The notes beneath the pieces are model-generated. The model worked only from the letters and a program-made list of their open reading frames with translations, did not search any database and was not told where the DNA came from. A program made the position numbers and the translations under genes. From positions 1 through 53,510 of the forward strand of contig JAZNQD010000068.1 of assembly GCA_045589955.1 (NCBI GenBank): DNA of 53,510 bases. The letters are read 5' to 3'. Each line of letters begins with the position of its first letter. Position 1 is the stretch's first letter. This document shows, piece by piece, positions 16,501-23,264 of the stretch. The stretch is from CAJGCS01 sp045589955. Its GTDB lineage: Bacteria > Bacillota_I > Bacilli_A > ML615J-28 > CAG-313.

Positions 16501-17402
16501 GTCTAGGTGTAAATATCCAAGACAAACTGATTGCATTACACCACTTAGATATTCCTTGGCGTCCTTCAGATATGATTCAACGTGAAGGGAGAATCTTAAG
16601 ATGTGGTAATGAAAATGATAAAGTATATATCTATCGTTATATTACTGATGGAAGTTTTGATGCTTACTCTTGGCAATTACTTGAAAACAAACAAAGAATT
16701 ATCAAAGAGATTTTATCAGGTTCAATCTCAAAACGTAAATGTGATGAACTTGATGAAGTAATTCTTAACTATTCAGAAGTTAAGGCATTAGCTGTCGGTA
16801 ACCCTCTACTTAAGGAAAGAGTAGAACTTTCTAATGAATTAAGTAAGTATTCAGTACTTCAAAAGAAGGCAATTCAAAACAAGCATAAACTTGAAATTGA
16901 ATTATTGAATATGCCAAACTTAATTGCCCGACAAGAAGAAATTATTCAAAATCGTATGTTAGACATTGAATTCTACAATGCTAATAAACGTAAATATTCT
17001 CCAGAAGAAAGAATTGAAATTAGAAAGCAAATTCATGATGTATTATTAAACAACGAATTCAATACAAGTGAAATTTACATTTGTGATTATAATGGATTCG
17101 ATATTGTACTACCAACTAACTCGACATATGAGAAATTACGCGTTATTGTTCGTAAGAATGGCGAGTATCATATTGATATGAAAGAGACTGAAGTTGGTAT
17201 GTTAATTAGATTAGACAATTTCTTTGATAACTTAGAGAAGATGCTTGAGAAAGATAAAGTTATGTTAGAAGAATACATGTTAGAAGAAGCTAATATCAAA
17301 CAAGAATTATCTAAAGAAGAAGACTATTCTGATTATATTATTCAATTACAAGAAAATTTAAGAAATATTGACGAAAGGTTAGGCGTGAATTTAAATGATT
17401 AA
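13566..17402 (+). CDS. Large SNF2-like helicase/ATPase related to the helicase half of conjugative-element methylase-helicases
   Basis: A 1278-residue superfamily 2 ATPase, first gene of a three-gene overlapping operon. Residues 1-250 are not recognised. From about 255, blocks such as GRSLVDVIKDLQGVIYQNP, DEYLSGN, LGSPWIP and LNKNETLLAKKKQEEL precede RDYQKNVIARIL and Walker A DVGAGKT (K527). Next are FVVPNNIVGQW, a coiled-coil insert with many Lys/Glu, DEAH (680-683), ATGTPITNS, a C-terminal RecA domain with LGLGVNIQ, motif VI QREGRILR (Q1005-R1012) and a coiled coil. This order matches the helicase half of large methylase-helicase proteins of Firmicutes conjugative elements and phages, but no methylase domain is present. 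I chose the ATG at 13566 (AAGGAGG five bases upstream) over one at 13515. AAG lysine codons are more frequent than in neighbours in the segments I compared. It probably remodels or translocates on DNA. Confidence 0.85.
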   Translation: MNIIRKLNSLLDDAFNKNYKNVGRQYICEFYNSTTDEDAKNIYMEETKGNFKNFDDIKKYLNCTIEFEKDKIYFYFDQSKQVPKGYLDPYNRYLHLIKYFFPIYDKSFKKPRAYLSCDNHDRVVELFEKGFCMFTSIVPKQNTYINRYKADLKVLQNAFANSERLNKFSPDAIRKEFKNVNYFSWDFFYSNLLLAQEKLVEEKRIEQVTSMELPTDWYNSFMDDENTKTVSADNSQDGLVLSLNNLGYVDIEYISQITGRSLVDVIKDLQGVIYQNPERWDECFYKGWETSDEYLSGNIYQKYCTAVEANKKYKGYFDLNVKVLSKNLPTKPVSSDIYITLGSPWIPVKVIRDFIVDTFKMPFNVQAKYKYVTYNSDYGIWEITNLWKNYYTFQNYVSLGTSRITGVAILEHTLNSKTITVYDYAKVGKKTTRTLNKNETLLAKKKQEELIKVFREWLDNHPSIRKELIDIYTQMYCSNVIRQYDGSYLTMPNMNKEVELRDYQKNVIARILNSPCTLLAHDVGAGKTYAMIGAGMEKKRLGLSQKNMFVVPNNIVGQWGEMFKHMYNDANILLVDPKSFVPSKREETLKKMRDNDYDAIIIAYSSFSLIPLSKKFYVDNIKLELEKIGKRLSEIRKSSTEYTKKYGKLKQHKEILEEQLKKIDNAIYFDQLGITGLFVDEAHNFKNLQIEATNNTISGATSGSSKCQDLYDKMRSIQRTCPNSTIVFATGTPITNSLTDIFVMQKYLQEGELRFLNLQNFDSWIGMFAEKKIKFEIDVDTNNYRMVSRYDKFHNIPELSSLLSMITDFYQIDNKAGLPNVDGYSDVVIKKSQELKDFLARISERADLIRNHKVDRKTDNMLKITTDGRKAALDIRLIDDKLPFSIDSKVYFCAENVYKIYQQTNNERSTQIIFCDSSTPKKEFNVYDSLKDTLVSMGIPQSEIVYAHDYETEREKNKLYKDLREGKVRIIIGSTPKLGLGVNIQDKLIALHHLDIPWRPSDMIQREGRILRCGNENDKVYIYRYITDGSFDAYSWQLLENKQRIIKEILSGSISKRKCDELDEVILNYSEVKALAVGNPLLKERVELSNELSKYSVLQKKAIQNKHKLEIELLNMPNLIARQEEIIQNRMLDIEFYNANKRKYSPEERIEIRKQIHDVLLNNEFNTSEIYICDYNGFDIVLPTNSTYEKLRVIVRKNGEYHIDMKETEVGMLIRLDNFFDNLEKMLEKDKVMLEEYMLEEANIKQELSKEEDYSDYIIQLQENLRNIDERLGVNLND

Positions 17403-18510
17403 AGAAAGAAGTTACAATACACCAAATATTAATGTTGAGAAATTAATTGAATTATTAAGTAGTTCATATAGTAGTATTATTAATAACAAACAACCAATTA
17501 AGAGTTTCCCCTCAGTTATGCTTTGGGGAGCTCCTGGGGTTGGTAAATCTCAAGCAGTAAGACAAATTGCTCGTGAAATTGAATACAAAACTAAGAAGAA
17601 AGTAAATATTACTGATGTAAGATTATTATTATTTAATCCAATTGATTTACGTGGTATCCCAACTAGTAATGCGGACAAGACACTGGCTATTTGGTTGAAA
17701 CCACAAATCTTTCAAATGGACCCTAGTGATAAAGTTGTAAATATCTTGTTCCTTGACGAAATCTCAGCTGCACCACAATCAGTGCAAGCTGCAGCTTATC
17801 AAATTACTCTAGACCGTGTTATTGGTGAACATAAGCTTCCTGATAATTGTATTGTCATAGCTGCAGGGAACCGTTTAAATGATGGATCTGTTTCTTATAA
17901 GATGCCTAAAGCTTTAGCAAACCGTTTACTTCACTTAGAAGTTGATAGTACATTTGCCTCATGGCGTAAATGGGCCATTCAAAATGGCATCAATGAGAAA
18001 GTTATTGGATTCTTAGAATTTAGAAATGATTATCTTAACCAAACAAGTATGAAAGGTGATGATCTAGCATTCTATACACCTCGTTCTTGGGAAATGGTAA
18101 GTAATATTTTAAATAATGTTAATAGTGACATCTCTAAAGTATATCCTCTAGTTGCTGGCTTAATCGGTGTTGGCATTGCCATTGAATTTAGAAATTGGGC
18201 TGAAGTTTACGATAAGATCCCGGATGTCGATGATATCTTTAATGGTAAGGATGTTAAAGTACCAGCTCAATCAGATGTTTTATATGCCTTAATTGGCTCA
18301 ATGGTTAGCCGCGCTCGTAAATACAAAAGTGATTTAAACAAGATGGCCAACTCAATTAGATACGCTAATAAGTTCCCACCTGAATATGCTGTAATCTTAC
18401 TTAAAGACTACATGTGTTTAGATAAGAACTATCGTGATACATTAATCAAAATACCAGAATTTGCTCATTGGCTAAAAACGAAAGGACGTTTATTAAATGC
18501 AACAATCTAA
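17395..18510 (+). CDS. MoxR-family AAA+ ATPase
   Basis: A 371-residue AAA+ protein of the MoxR type, which act as chaperone-like machines with VWA partners. Walker A is GAPGVGKS (45-52), Walker B ILFLDEI (D121, E122), sensor 1 AAGN (N159), a likely arginine finger R177 in ALANRLLH, and sensor 2 YTPRSWEMVS. Residues 255-371 form a helical lid and tail. It starts eight bases inside the helicase gene and overlaps the VWA gene by 14 bases, so the three are translationally coupled. The MoxR-VWA pairing is well established; the helicase partner is not one I recognise. Predicted role: ATP-driven remodelling of the VWA protein or its target. Confidence 0.92.
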   Translation: MIKERSYNTPNINVEKLIELLSSSYSSIINNKQPIKSFPSVMLWGAPGVGKSQAVRQIAREIEYKTKKKVNITDVRLLLFNPIDLRGIPTSNADKTLAIWLKPQIFQMDPSDKVVNILFLDEISAAPQSVQAAAYQITLDRVIGEHKLPDNCIVIAAGNRLNDGSVSYKMPKALANRLLHLEVDSTFASWRKWAIQNGINEKVIGFLEFRNDYLNQTSMKGDDLAFYTPRSWEMVSNILNNVNSDISKVYPLVAGLIGVGIAIEFRNWAEVYDKIPDVDDIFNGKDVKVPAQSDVLYALIGSMVSRARKYKSDLNKMANSIRYANKFPPEYAVILLKDYMCLDKNYRDTLIKIPEFAHWLKTKGRLLNATI

Positions 18511-19735
18511 AGATTTAAGACCTTACTTAGTTAGATTAGGATTCTCTCGTATGAGAATCCTATCTAAATTCCCCTTTTATGGATTACTTTTAATGCATGT
18601 AACACTTGGAATTGAAGAAGATGCTGAAACTGCATATACAGATGGTGATCGAATTGTTTTCTCACCAGACTTTATGGATGATTTGGATGATGCTTCCCTT
18701 GATTTTGTTTTGTTACATGAAATACTACACATTGCTTTACTTCATTGTTTTCGTGGCCAAGACAGAGACGATAAATTATTCAATGTTGCTACTGACATAG
18801 TTGTTAATTCCAATATTATTCAAAGTTGTAATGTTGATATAAGCTCACTTAGTTTATATCATAAGTATGGTATTATAAATAAAGCACCTAACAAAAGCGA
18901 TGGTTGGCGATACACCGCTGAAGAAATTTATGATTTATTACTAGTTAAGTATGGTAGTAATAATAATAAGTCAAATAACCAAGATAAAGATAATAATTTA
19001 GGTGCAGGAAATCAAAAAGGGTCAGGTGATCCTTCGTTTGATATGCACGACAAATGGAAAGATTCAAATAGCGATGATGCTACTGATAAAGAAGATGAAT
19101 GGATTAAACGAATTGTTGCTGCTGCAACACAATCAAAACTTCAAGGAAGTGCAATACCAGAAGTTGTAGATCGTTTCATTACTGAATTAACTGAAGGAAC
19201 AATTGACTGGAAGACAGCATTACATGAATTCATTCAAACCTCTACATATGATTATTCTCTACTTCCACCTGATAGAAGATTTACAGAATATGATTTCTTC
19301 TTACCGGATTTAAACGATAGTGAAGAAGAAGTTTCGGATATTTTGTTCTTTGTTGATACATCAGGTTCGATTGATGTAAATCTGCTAAACGAAATATTTT
19401 CCGAAATCAAATCTGCCATTGAACAGTTTAATGGCAAACTATGCGGTTGGTTAGGCTTCTTTGACACAAGTATTTATGAACCTAAGAAATTTGAAAACAT
19501 AGAAGATTTACAATCAATTACTCCAAGAGGAGGAGGAGGAACTAGTTTTAATATTATCTTTGAATATGTCAACAAAGAGTTTAGACAAGAACATAAACCA
19601 AAAGCAGTTGTTATTTTAACTGATGGATATGCTAGTTTCCCTAAACCAGAAGTAGAAGAAGTGCCAACTTTATGGATTATTTGTAATAGTGATGTTGTTC
19701 CACCTTTTGGTAAATATATTAAGCGCAAAATATAA
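18497..19735 (+). CDS. Metallopeptidase-like/VWA-domain protein, MoxR partner
   Basis: A 412-residue protein with two domains. The N-terminal one (about 1-150) looks like the putative metallopeptidase domain of DUF2201: LLHEILHIALLHCF contains HExxH (74-78), and NVATDIVVN follows. A low-complexity Asn/Asp/Lys/Gly linker spans about 153-200. The C-terminal VWA-like domain has a complete metal-binding MIDAS: DTSGS (287-291), T349 in GGGGTSF and D376 in LTDGYA. No signal peptide or membrane segment is seen, so it is cytoplasmic. VWA proteins with MIDAS bind partner proteins under MoxR control. Whether HExxH cleaves anything is unknown. A bidirectional terminator follows at 19746, closing the operon. 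Confidence 0.88.
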   Translation: MQQSKDLRPYLVRLGFSRMRILSKFPFYGLLLMHVTLGIEEDAETAYTDGDRIVFSPDFMDDLDDASLDFVLLHEILHIALLHCFRGQDRDDKLFNVATDIVVNSNIIQSCNVDISSLSLYHKYGIINKAPNKSDGWRYTAEEIYDLLLVKYGSNNNKSNNQDKDNNLGAGNQKGSGDPSFDMHDKWKDSNSDDATDKEDEWIKRIVAAATQSKLQGSAIPEVVDRFITELTEGTIDWKTALHEFIQTSTYDYSLLPPDRRFTEYDFFLPDLNDSEEEVSDILFFVDTSGSIDVNLLNEIFSEIKSAIEQFNGKLCGWLGFFDTSIYEPKKFENIEDLQSITPRGGGGTSFNIIFEYVNKEFRQEHKPKAVVILTDGYASFPKPEVEEVPTLWIICNSDVVPPFGKYIKRKI

Positions 19736-19745
19736 ACCAAAAGAA

Positions 19746-19776
19746 AAGCCACCATTTTTAATGGTGGCTTATTTTT
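19746..19776. terminator. Bidirectional terminator between the VWA gene and dtxR
   Basis: AAGCCACCAT (19746-19755) pairs with ATGGTGGCTT (19761-19770), with A-rich and T-rich flanks. It serves the helicase operon on plus and the DtxR gene on minus. Confidence 0.85.
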
Positions 19777-20143
19777 CATATTTATTTAGATGGCTCTTGA
19801 TTGCCTCATAAGACTCTTGACTTAAGTCATGTTCAATCTTACAGGCATCTTTAATCGCAATTTCTTCAGGTACCCCTAATTTCACAAGCATAGTGAAAAG
19901 TAAATTGTGTCGCTCAAACATTTCTTTAGCTATTTTATTTCCTTCTTCAGTTAACTCGATATTACCGGTTTCTGAATTAACAGTAATTAGTTCTTTTGCC
20001 TTTAATTTCTTCATGGCGATACTAACACTTGCTTTAGAAAATTCCATTTTTTTGGCAATATCAATTGCGCGAACAATGCTATGTTCTAAGTGTAACATAT
20101 ATATATTCTCTAGATAATCTTCTTTTGATTCATATCTATCCAT
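19769..20143 (-). CDS. DtxR/MntR-family metal-dependent repressor
   Basis: A 124-residue regulator that senses iron or manganese and represses uptake genes. It has an N-terminal winged helix (YLENIYMLHLEHSIVRAIDIAKKMEFSKASVSIAMKKLKAKELI) and a short dimerisation/metal domain with ERHNLLFTMLVKLGV, EIAIKDACKIEHDLS and a C-terminal helix. These hold the usual metal ligands (E/H in ERH, C/E/H in CKIEHD). It lacks the SH3-like third domain, so it is MntR-sized. I chose the ATG at 20143, preceded by GAGGTG; the frame extends upstream without an RBS. It is divergent from feoAB, its obvious target. Confidence 0.9.
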   Translation of the reverse strand: MDRYESKEDYLENIYMLHLEHSIVRAIDIAKKMEFSKASVSIAMKKLKAKELITVNSETGNIELTEEGNKIAKEMFERHNLLFTMLVKLGVPEEIAIKDACKIEHDLSQESYEAIKSHLNKYEK

Positions 20144-20165
20144 AATTTTCACCTCGCTTACATAT

Positions 20166-20194
20166 ATTATAATATAAAAAATATTTGTTGTCAA
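20166..20194 (-). promoter_or_regulatory. Promoter of the DtxR-family gene
   Basis: On the minus strand: TTGACA (20189-20194), a 17-base spacer, TATAAT (20166-20171). Confidence 0.85.
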
Positions 20195-20211
20195 ATTAAT
20201 AAAAAGGAGTC

Positions 20212-20227
20212 TTTTGCTTGAGCAAAA
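20212..20227. repeat. Palindrome between the divergent promoters
   Basis: TTTTGCT-TG-AGCAAAA lies just upstream of the feo -35. It may be a further operator or a weak hairpin. Its sequence differs from the two feo operators. Confidence 0.35.
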
Positions 20228-20230
20228 AAC

Positions 20231-20259
20231 TTTACTTAAAGAGAAAATTAAGGTATAAT
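20231..20259 (+). promoter_or_regulatory. feo promoter
   Basis: TTTACT (20231-20236), a 17-base spacer, TATAAT (20254-20259). Confidence 0.8.
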
Positions 20260-20264
20260 TACTA

Positions 20265-20284
20265 TAGTTAGTTGGTTCTAACTA
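20265..20284 (+). promoter_or_regulatory. Probable DtxR-family operator 1 (feo)
   Basis: TAGTTAG-6-CTAACTA covers the expected transcription start of feoA. Half-sites TTAG/CTAA resemble DtxR-family boxes. Confidence 0.7.
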
Positions 20285-20299
20285 TTTTAAAAACAATGA

Positions 20300-20317
20300 A
20301 GTTAGTTATAACTAACT
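20300..20317 (+). promoter_or_regulatory. Probable DtxR-family operator 2 (feo), perfect palindrome
   Basis: AGTTAGTTATAACTAACT is a perfect 18-base palindrome one base before the AGGAGG ribosome-binding site of feoA. It shares the GTTAG/CTAAC half-sites of operator 1. It could bind repressor downstream of the start site, or form a hairpin in the mRNA leader. Confidence 0.75.
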
Positions 20318-20331
20318 AGGAGGTTAGATAT

Positions 20332-20595
20332 ATGAAAAAGAAAATTCTACAACCTGGGGAACAAGGACATCTAAGTGACTTAAAAATTGGTCAAGTTGCT
20401 AAAGTATTAGCTCTTCACTCAGATAGTAAGGCCTTAAGAAGAAGATTATTAGACATGGGGATCACTCGTGGTGTTGAAGTTAAAATTAAAAAGATTGCTC
20501 CTTTAGGTGATCCAGTTGATATCGAACTTCGTGGATATGAATTATGTATTAGAAAATATGATATGCAAAATATCGATATTGAGGTGATCAAATAA
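20332..20595 (+). CDS. feoA: FeoA ferrous iron transport protein
   Basis: An 87-residue cytoplasmic SH3-like protein that assists FeoB in ferrous iron uptake. LSDLKIGQVAKVLAL, LRRRLLDMGITRGVEVKIKKIAPLGDPVDIELRGYELCIRK is the standard FeoA pattern (quoted in parts). A strong AGGAGG precedes the start. Its last base is shared with the ATG of feoB (TAATG), so the two are coupled. It has a metal-responsive promoter with two palindromes. Confidence 0.95.
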   Translation: MKKKILQPGEQGHLSDLKIGQVAKVLALHSDSKALRRRLLDMGITRGVEVKIKKIAPLGDPVDIELRGYELCIRKYDMQNIDIEVIK

Positions 20596-22895
20596 TGAAA
20601 GTAGCATTAATTGGTAATCAAAATAGTGGTAAAACAACTTTATTTAACCTTTTAACAGGCTCAAATCAAAAAGTAGGTAATTGGCCTGGGGTTACAATTG
20701 AAAGAAAAGTTGGTAAAATTAAAGGTACATATATTGAAATAGTAGACTTACCAGGTATTTATTCCTTAAGCCCATATACAGCAGAGGAAGAAATCTCTCG
20801 TAACTTTATTATAAATGAAAATGTTGATTTAGTAATTAACATCGTTGATGCTACTTCTTTAGAAAGAAGTTTATATTTAACAACTCAATTATTAGAATTA
20901 GATTGTGATGTTGTTGTTGCTTTAAACATGTCTGACTTGCTAACTAAAAAAGGTATCAAACTAGATGTAGATGCTCTTGCAAAAGAACTAGGTGTTAAAG
21001 TTGTATTAATTTCAGCTTTAAAATCAAATGGTATTGATGATTTAATTAACATTGTTAAAGAATGGCGATATACAGAAAAAGATAAATTACATATATATCC
21101 TGAACAAGTTGAAAAAGAAATACAAAAGGTTGAAGAGAAACTTTCTTTAGGTCATGCAAGATTTGCTGCAGTAAAGCTAATTGAAAATGATAGTTTATAT
21201 AAAAACCAAAATATTATCCAAGCTGAGATTTCGCGTAAGACAATTGAAAGTTTTTACAACACTGATGCTGAAGAAATTATTGCTAGTTTAAGATATGACT
21301 ACATTGTAAGTGTGAGAGACAAAGTAGTTGATTCAAGTGCAAAGAAACAAACAATAACAGATAAACTTGACAAAGTCTTCTTAAATCGATTTGCTGCTAT
21401 CCCAATTTTCGCAGTAATCATGATTGCAATATATGTATTATCAGTTGGTGTAATCGGTTCATTTACAGTTGAACTAGTTGATGGATTTGTCGGTAGCTTT
21501 TCTGATTTGGTCGGAGGATGGCTTGAAAGTATTAATGGTTCACCATGGTTAGTAAGTTTAGTATGTGACGGTATCATTGCTGGTGTAGGAGCAATGCTTA
21601 ACTTTGTACCACAATTAATAATCATGTTTATATGTATATCATTACTTGAAGTAACTGGATATATGAGTAGAATTTCTTTCTTCCTAGACAAAGTATTTAA
21701 GAAATTTGGTTTAAGTGGTAAATCATTAATTCCATTTATTGTTGGTAGTGGTTGTAGCGTTCCAGGTATTATGACAACAAGAACAATTGATAGTGAAGAT
21801 GAAAAGAAGATGACTATTCTTCTTACTCCATTTATTCCATGTTCTGCTAAACTTCCAATTATTGCCTTATTTGCAAGTGCACTATTCCCTGGAAGTGGTA
21901 TTGTCTCTGGTTTAATTTCAGCTTCGACATATTTTATTGCGATTGCAGTAATCCTTGTTGCAGCAATCATTCTTAAGAAATTCTTATATAAAGGTGATTC
22001 TTCTTCATATATTTCCGAATTACCTGAATATAAACTTCCAAGTTTTAAATATGTTGCTCGTGATGTTTTAGAAAAAATATGGTCGTTCATTAAACGTGCC
22101 GGTACTGTTATTTTATTATGCTCTGTTGTTATTTGGTTATTATTATCATTTACTTGGACATTTAAATATACAGATGCAGAAAGCACAACTTTAGATAATT
22201 TTAACATTGAAGATTATTATGATGATTTTGAAATTGAAGAACTTGGTGATGACAATGTCGTTTTAGTAAAAGTTCAAGATGAAGAAATTAAAATCATGAT
22301 AACAGAAAATGGTCAAGAACTAAAAGACGAATATGTAAGTGTTGCCAAAGTTGAAGAATTACTAAAAGATATAGAAAAAGATGAAAAGAAATCAGTATTT
22401 GCAGAGTTTAACGCTGATGAAAATACAATTGAATGGAAATACGCCTACGGTATCGAAAGAAGTATTCTTGCCGGTATTGGTAAAGCATTCTCATGGTTAT
22501 TATACCCAATGATTGGTGAGGCTAATTGGGGAGCTGCAGTTTCAGCCGTTCAAGGCCTAGTTGCCAAAGAACAAGTTGTTGCTTCAATGTCAGTAATTGG
22601 TGGGTTTGGTGAAGCTTTATCAGATTCTGATGGTGCTATTTTAGTTAAGAGCGATGCATTTAAAGTTTTCAATCCGGATGTAAATCCTAATGCTGCAGCT
22701 GCTTCATTTGCATTTATGTTATTTAATTTATTTAGCGCTCCATGCTTTGGTGCTATTGGTGCAATGCACAAAGAATATGGCAGCGTTAAACGTACAGCTA
22801 TTGCAGTCGCATTTCAAACTGGACTTGCGTATATTCTTGCATGCTGTACATTTGGTATTGGATCACTAATTACTTTATTAATCGGATTATTCTAA
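20595..22895 (+). CDS. feoB: FeoB ferrous iron transporter
   Basis: A 766-residue membrane transporter for Fe(II). The N-terminal G domain has G1 GNQNSGKT (7-14), G3 DLPG (51-54) and G4 NMSD (111-114), then the helical GDI-like domain. The membrane part has two Gate motifs, GSGCSVPG with PFIPCSAKLPI, and later SAPCFGAIGA, with conserved cysteines. An extracytoplasmic or loop segment of about 80 strongly acidic residues (about 532-615, e.g. NIEDYYDDFEIEELGDDN) sits between membrane segments and is longer than in typical FeoB. It shares a base with feoA and is followed by a small Cys-rich gene, a normal Firmicutes feo operon. Confidence 0.96.
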   Translation: MKVALIGNQNSGKTTLFNLLTGSNQKVGNWPGVTIERKVGKIKGTYIEIVDLPGIYSLSPYTAEEEISRNFIINENVDLVINIVDATSLERSLYLTTQLLELDCDVVVALNMSDLLTKKGIKLDVDALAKELGVKVVLISALKSNGIDDLINIVKEWRYTEKDKLHIYPEQVEKEIQKVEEKLSLGHARFAAVKLIENDSLYKNQNIIQAEISRKTIESFYNTDAEEIIASLRYDYIVSVRDKVVDSSAKKQTITDKLDKVFLNRFAAIPIFAVIMIAIYVLSVGVIGSFTVELVDGFVGSFSDLVGGWLESINGSPWLVSLVCDGIIAGVGAMLNFVPQLIIMFICISLLEVTGYMSRISFFLDKVFKKFGLSGKSLIPFIVGSGCSVPGIMTTRTIDSEDEKKMTILLTPFIPCSAKLPIIALFASALFPGSGIVSGLISASTYFIAIAVILVAAIILKKFLYKGDSSSYISELPEYKLPSFKYVARDVLEKIWSFIKRAGTVILLCSVVIWLLLSFTWTFKYTDAESTTLDNFNIEDYYDDFEIEELGDDNVVLVKVQDEEIKIMITENGQELKDEYVSVAKVEELLKDIEKDEKKSVFAEFNADENTIEWKYAYGIERSILAGIGKAFSWLLYPMIGEANWGAAVSAVQGLVAKEQVVASMSVIGGFGEALSDSDGAILVKSDAFKVFNPDVNPNAAAASFAFMLFNLFSAPCFGAIGAMHKEYGSVKRTAIAVAFQTGLAYILACCTFGIGSLITLLIGLF

Positions 22896-22917
22896 TTTAT
22901 AAGAAAGGGTGGGTATT

Positions 22918-23082
22918 ATGACACTTACTGATGGAATTGTATTATCAATCATATTAGTTTGTTTATTCCTAATTGTCTTTTTTACTTTTAAAAAGAAAAA
23001 GGGAAAAAGTAAATGTTATGGATGCCCATATCTAAAAAGCTGCTCAAAGAATAAAGATGAGTGTCATCCAAATTCTAAATAA
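22918..23082 (+). CDS. FeoB-associated Cys-rich membrane peptide
   Basis: A 54-residue peptide. MTLTDGIVLSIILVCLFLIV is a single membrane helix. After a Lys-rich stretch the tail has CYGCPYLKSC and a further C in ECHPN: four cysteines in a CxxC...C...C arrangement. This is the layout of the FeoB-associated family found after feoB in Firmicutes. It is thought to help iron handling at the membrane; the exact role is unknown. GAAAGGGTGGG upstream is a good ribosome-binding site. A terminator follows at 23121. Confidence 0.9.
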   Translation: MTLTDGIVLSIILVCLFLIVFFTFKKKKGKSKCYGCPYLKSCSKNKDECHPNSK

Positions 23083-23120
23083 ATTTGTTAAACCTTTTAA
23101 AACCATAAATATTATCCAAA

Positions 23121-23159
23121 AAAACAAAGAGAAGTATTTTTACTTTCTCTTTGTTTTTT
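23121..23159 (+). terminator. feo operon terminator
   Basis: ACAAAGAGA (23124-23132) pairs with TCTCTTTGT (23146-23154), with extra pairing in the loop (AGTA/TACT), followed by T. Confidence 0.85.
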
Positions 23160-23197
23160 GCTTTGTATATGTATAAATAAATAATAAACTTGATAAC

Positions 23198-23226
23198 TTG
23201 TAAAATAATAAGAAAAATGATATAAT
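23198..23226 (+). promoter_or_regulatory. Promoter of the six-gene metabolic operon
   Basis: TTGTAA (23198-23203), a 17-base spacer, extended -10 TGATATAAT (TATAAT 23221-23226). Confidence 0.8.
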
Positions 23227-23264
23227 ATGTTTATGAATATGAAAAACGAAAAAAGGGAGTTTTT

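Noticed and set aside
21299..22207. 302-codon minus-strand frame inside feoB
   Set aside because: It is the shadow of feoB membrane segments; FeoB motifs are continuous on the plus strand.
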